Part shown: positions 13,937 through 16,107 of the stretch, in pieces | How the letters are laid out: each line of letters opens with the position of its first letter | How positions within the stretch are numbered: position 1 is the first letter of the stretch | NCBI GenBank assembly: GCA_029934675.1 | Contig: JAOZLT010000009.1 | Span: 1-16,107 of the forward strand | Length of the DNA stretch: 16,107 nt | Origin: Candidatus Altimarinota bacterium | GTDB taxonomy: Bacteria; Patescibacteriota; Gracilibacteria; UM-FILTER-43-11 | Reading direction: 5' to 3' | Notes under the pieces: generated by a model | Database searches by the model: none | Seen by the model: the letters and a program-made list of their open reading frames with translations, nothing else | What the model was told of the DNA's origin: nothing | Translations under genes and position numbers: made by a program

Positions 13937-15398
13937 AAGTAAGTTCGTTTGCGATATAATGACACCCGAGACTTTGTGAACGGTGAAGGCAAGCTTGAAT
14001 TAATTTATAACATACTATCTGTCGATGCTGTATACGATAGTCTCGTGCTGGAATTTCTGTTATTTCTTTTAGTGCCAGTTTTAGTCCATCCATATTCCTG
14101 ACAATTCCAGCTCTTTCCCACATAATTTGCTGAATACGTTTGGCATAAGCCTTTACTTGAGGCAATGACTCAATAACTATTTTTGGAGTATTTAAAACTA
14201 TGTTTTCATCAAGCTCAATTCCCTTGTCCACTTCCTTATTTTTTTCGAAGGCTTTAGCAATTACTTCTCCAAATACCAGTCCTTCCAAAAGAGCATTTGA
14301 TGCAAGTCTATTGGCACCATGGACTTTTGAATTAGCTACCTCTCCGACAGCATATAAACCTGCTAATTTAGTTGCTCCTTGTAAGTTGACGGGAATACCT
14401 CCACAAGAAAAATGTGCGATTGGCGTTATAGGTATTAAATTTTTAGCAAGATCAAACCCATATTGTTTAAGGCGCTTAGCAATATTTGGAAATCTATTCC
14501 TTACTGCTTTAGCATCTAAATGATGCATATCCAAAAATACTTTTCCATTCATTGATTCAAAATATATTGCCCTGGTGACAATATCTCGTGGGGCTAATTC
14601 TGCTCTTTTGTCATATTCTTCTAAAAATCTTTCACCTTTCGAATTAACTACTTTCGCTCCAAATCCTCTTAGAGTTTCTGAAAGTAGAAAGTATCGGCCA
14701 TCATCATATTTATCAAAAGCTGTTGGATGGAATTGAATAAATTCAAGATCACTCAATTCTAATCCTGCGTTAACAGCTAAAGCCAAGCCATCTCCTGCAG
14801 CTGCTTTTGTATTACTTGTTTTTGCAAAAAGCTGACCAAGCCCACCCGTAGCTAAAACAGTTTTTTTAGCAAGTATCGGTACGATTTCTTCGCCATTCAC
14901 ATTGCGAACATATACCCCTTTACATGTATCCTTATCTACAATCAATTCTATAGCATCTGCATTCTCTTGTACTTCAATATTTTTAGCTTTTTGTACTGCT
15001 TTAATCAACTGGTCTAAAACGTCTTGCCCAGTAAAATCGCTAGTCCGCCAAATGCGTGCTTCACTATGACCGCCTTCAAGTGCGGGTTCCTTTTTAAATT
15101 TTACCCCAAGTGATTCAAGAAAACGTATTGCTTTTGGGGCATTTTCTACCAAGTGTCTAACTGCGTCTCTATTATTATGATTAGCACCTGCTTCCAAAGT
15201 ATCGTTTATATGTTTTACGAATCTGTCTTCTTTGGTCATTACGGCAGCGATTCCACCTTGTGCCCAATAAGTATTGGCTTGTTTCAACTCTCCTTTGGTT
15301 ATAACAAGAACGTTACCCAGATTCGCTTTATTTATATGCAAAGCAGTTGCAAGACCAGCTATTCCGGCACCGATGATGAGGTAATCTGTCTTTTTCAT
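13935..15398 (-). CDS. nadB: L-aspartate oxidase NadB
   Basis: An FAD enzyme of 487 residues that oxidises L-aspartate to iminoaspartate, the first step of de novo NAD synthesis with NadA. The FAD-binding Rossmann motif is IIGAGIAGLATAL near the N-terminus, followed by YWAQGGIAAVM. Further motifs are LLSETLRGFGAKVVN, ELAPRDIVTRAI (active-site Arg), HFSCGGIPVN, GLYAVGEVANSKVHGANRLASNALLEGLVFG (second active-site Arg) and the C-terminal helical domain ending in CLHRSQSLGCHYIANE. It is shorter than E. coli NadB (540 residues). I take the ATG at 15398 (MKKTDYLIIGAG) as start; five further in-frame ATGs upstream are in leader element C. NadA and NadC are not in the window. A succinate dehydrogenase flavoprotein is less likely, given the WAQGG and HGANRLASN motifs. 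Confidence 0.95.
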   Translation of the reverse strand: MKKTDYLIIGAGIAGLATALHINKANLGNVLVITKGELKQANTYWAQGGIAAVMTKEDRFVKHINDTLEAGANHNNRDAVRHLVENAPKAIRFLESLGVKFKKEPALEGGHSEARIWRTSDFTGQDVLDQLIKAVQKAKNIEVQENADAIELIVDKDTCKGVYVRNVNGEEIVPILAKKTVLATGGLGQLFAKTSNTKAAAGDGLALAVNAGLELSDLEFIQFHPTAFDKYDDGRYFLLSETLRGFGAKVVNSKGERFLEEYDKRAELAPRDIVTRAIYFESMNGKVFLDMHHLDAKAVRNRFPNIAKRLKQYGFDLAKNLIPITPIAHFSCGGIPVNLQGATKLAGLYAVGEVANSKVHGANRLASNALLEGLVFGEVIAKAFEKNKEVDKGIELDENIVLNTPKIVIESLPQVKAYAKRIQQIMWERAGIVRNMDGLKLALKEITEIPARDYRIQHRQIVCYKLIQACLHRSQSLGCHYIANELT

Positions 15399-15525
15399 GT
15401 GGTTTATCATGTGGTTTTTCATGTGGTTTTTCATGTGGTTTATCATGTGGTTTTTCATGTGGTTTTTCTCAAGCAACTTGAGTAACTACTTGATAAACGG
15501 CTCGGAGGGCTGGATAAACGACATG
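15396..15525 (-). promoter_or_regulatory. ATG-repeat leader element C, upstream of nadB
   Basis: Between tsaD and nadB, read on the minus strand: CATGTCGTTTATC (15525-15513), a degenerate GCCCTCCGAGCC, GTTTATCAAGTAGTT, a CTCAAG-TTG-CTTGAG hairpin (15482-15468), then six ATG codons at exact 12-nt spacing (A of ATG at 15458, 15446, 15434, 15422, 15410 and 15398). The last is the likely nadB start. The left arm complements GATAAACCACATG at two places (15408-15396 and 15444-15432) with one mismatch each. No Shine-Dalgarno site is present. Confidence 0.7.
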
Positions 15526-15544
15526 AATCAATCGGTATTATACA

Positions 15545-16107
15545 TCAATTCAACTCCAACTGCGAACGCACCTCCCCCTCCTTCCAACTGCCTATTCGAT
15601 TGGGGTATTTCTGTGATAAGAAATAACCTGCGCCCGCTATCATTGCCGCATTATCCGTACAGTAAATGAGGTTTTTTGGATATGAGAGTTTTATATCTGC
15701 GGAGAGTTTTTTGGTTACCTCAGATCTTAATAAGTTATTTGCTGATACGCCACCCGCAAGATAAACCTCTTTAACATTAAATTCTTTTGCCGCATTAATA
15801 AGCTTGTCGGAGAGAACATCGATTACTGCCTGCTGAAAACTAGATGCAATATCATGGGTGATTTTTGATGAATGATTTTTGATGGATGATTTTGCAATCT
15901 CTATTTTTACTGCAGTCTTCAAACCGGAGAAAGAGAAGTTGTATTTATTGTTTTTGTCGAGATATGAGCGAGGAAATTTGTAGGCTGTGGGATTGCCTTT
16001 TTCTGCGGATTTCGAAATAGCCGGTCCACCTGGAAAACCGAGATTTAACATTCGAGCTACTTTATCAAAAGCCTCTCCTGCGGCATCGTCCAAAGTTTCT
16101 CCGATTA
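15545..16107 (-). CDS. tsaD: tRNA t6A synthesis protein TsaD (C-terminal part, cut by window edge)
   Basis: The C-terminal 186 or so residues of TsaD, which transfers the threonylcarbamoyl group to A37 of tRNA. The reading frame stays open through the right window edge; the visible start is IGETLDDAAGEAFDKVAR, a conserved internal motif, so the start codon is outside. Other motifs are GFPGGPAI, FSFSGLKTAV, DIASSFQQAVIDVL, YLAGGVSANNLLR and YCTDNAAMIAGAGY, whose Asp is a metal ligand of the ASKHA fold. The N-terminal HxxxH metal motif is not visible. A loop after KTAVKIEI is encoded by a 14-bp DNA repeat. A TATAAT on the minus strand (15542-15537), just past the stop, could start a nadB transcript. 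Confidence 0.93.
   Translation of the reverse strand, partial: IGETLDDAAGEAFDKVARMLNLGFPGGPAISKSAEKGNPTAYKFPRSYLDKNNKYNFSFSGLKTAVKIEIAKSSIKNHSSKITHDIASSFQQAVIDVLSDKLINAAKEFNVKEVYLAGGVSANNLLRSEVTKKLSADIKLSYPKNLIYCTDNAAMIAGAGYFLSQKYPNRIGSWKEGEVRSQLELN
15860..15895. repeat. 14-bp tandem repeat inside tsaD
   Basis: GATTTTTGATGAAT (15860-15873), GATTTTTGATGGAT (15874-15887) and a partial GATTTTGC follow each other. On the coding strand they specify AKSSIKNHSSKIT between the SGLKTAV motif and DIASSFQQAV. The period is not a multiple of three, yet the frame is intact. Confidence 0.65.

Noticed and set aside
13950..13960. TATAAT on the plus strand inside the nadB 3' end, as an antisense promoter.
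   Set aside because: No -35 box was seen and no plus-strand gene follows; probably chance in AT-rich DNA.
15396..15470. CRISPR-like array in the regularly spaced repeats upstream of nadB (and 7624-7680).
   Set aside because: Units are 12 nt without spacers, encode in-frame tetrapeptides and end at a gene start; there are no cas genes.
1..16107. UGA recoded as glycine, as in Gracilibacteria and Absconditabacteria.
   Set aside because: TGA ends purD and tsaD at expected positions, and no conserved protein is interrupted by in-frame TGA.

Overview
The window looks like a chromosomal segment of an uncultivated, AT-rich bacterium, most likely of the Candidate Phyla Radiation (Patescibacteria). 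This is inferred from a type IV pilus PilT, a DUF4215 surface protein, few Shine-Dalgarno sites, and intergenic spaces packed with short palindromes and AT-rich repeats. The genetic code appears standard: TGA is used as a stop (purD, tsaD) and no in-frame TGA occurs within genes. No rRNA, tRNA, CRISPR array, transposase or phage gene was seen, and no stretch over 300 bases lacks a gene.

Layout. 1-1115 (-): pilT with an upstream extended -10 promoter. 1284-2885 (+): a membrane-anchored surface protein with a Glu-Gly stalk, three DUF4215 repeats and three Cys-rich repeats I do not recognise. 2924-3900: a methyltransferase gene bracketed by imperfect inverted repeats. 3980-6394 (+): folD and purF. 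6563-9409 (+): a NuoF-like flavoprotein and an [FeFe] hydrogenase. 9612-10913 (+): purD. 11058-12326 (+): mtaB. 12347-16107 (-), in transcription order: tsaD (cut by the window edge), nadB, prsW and an Nfu-type NifU-domain gene.

How the genes fit together. folD, purF and purD belong to one-carbon and purine metabolism. The NuoF-like protein and HydA form a probable NAD(P)H-linked hydrogenase, but no NuoE/HydC partner is visible. Nfu would serve Fe-S proteins such as HydA, PurF and MtaB. TsaD makes t6A37 in tRNA and MtaB methylthiolates that same base. NadB starts NAD synthesis.

The most unusual feature is a family of three leader elements (7572-7678 +, 12602-12817 -, 15396-15525 -). Each sits between two co-directional genes and ends exactly at the start codon of the downstream gene: hydA, nfu and nadB, all linked to Fe-S or NAD. 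Each carries GTTTATC-type arms, usually around a small GC-rich hairpin. In the hydA and nadB copies this is followed by 12-nt units that each contain an in-frame ATG, encoding MKNH/MINH tetrapeptides. In the hydA copy an upstream arm can pair over 18 of 19 bases with the start-codon repeats. A second family, an imperfect palindrome of about 125 bp, occurs twice (6399-6525 and 13812-13936), both times directly after a stop codon and before the next co-directional gene's putative promoter.
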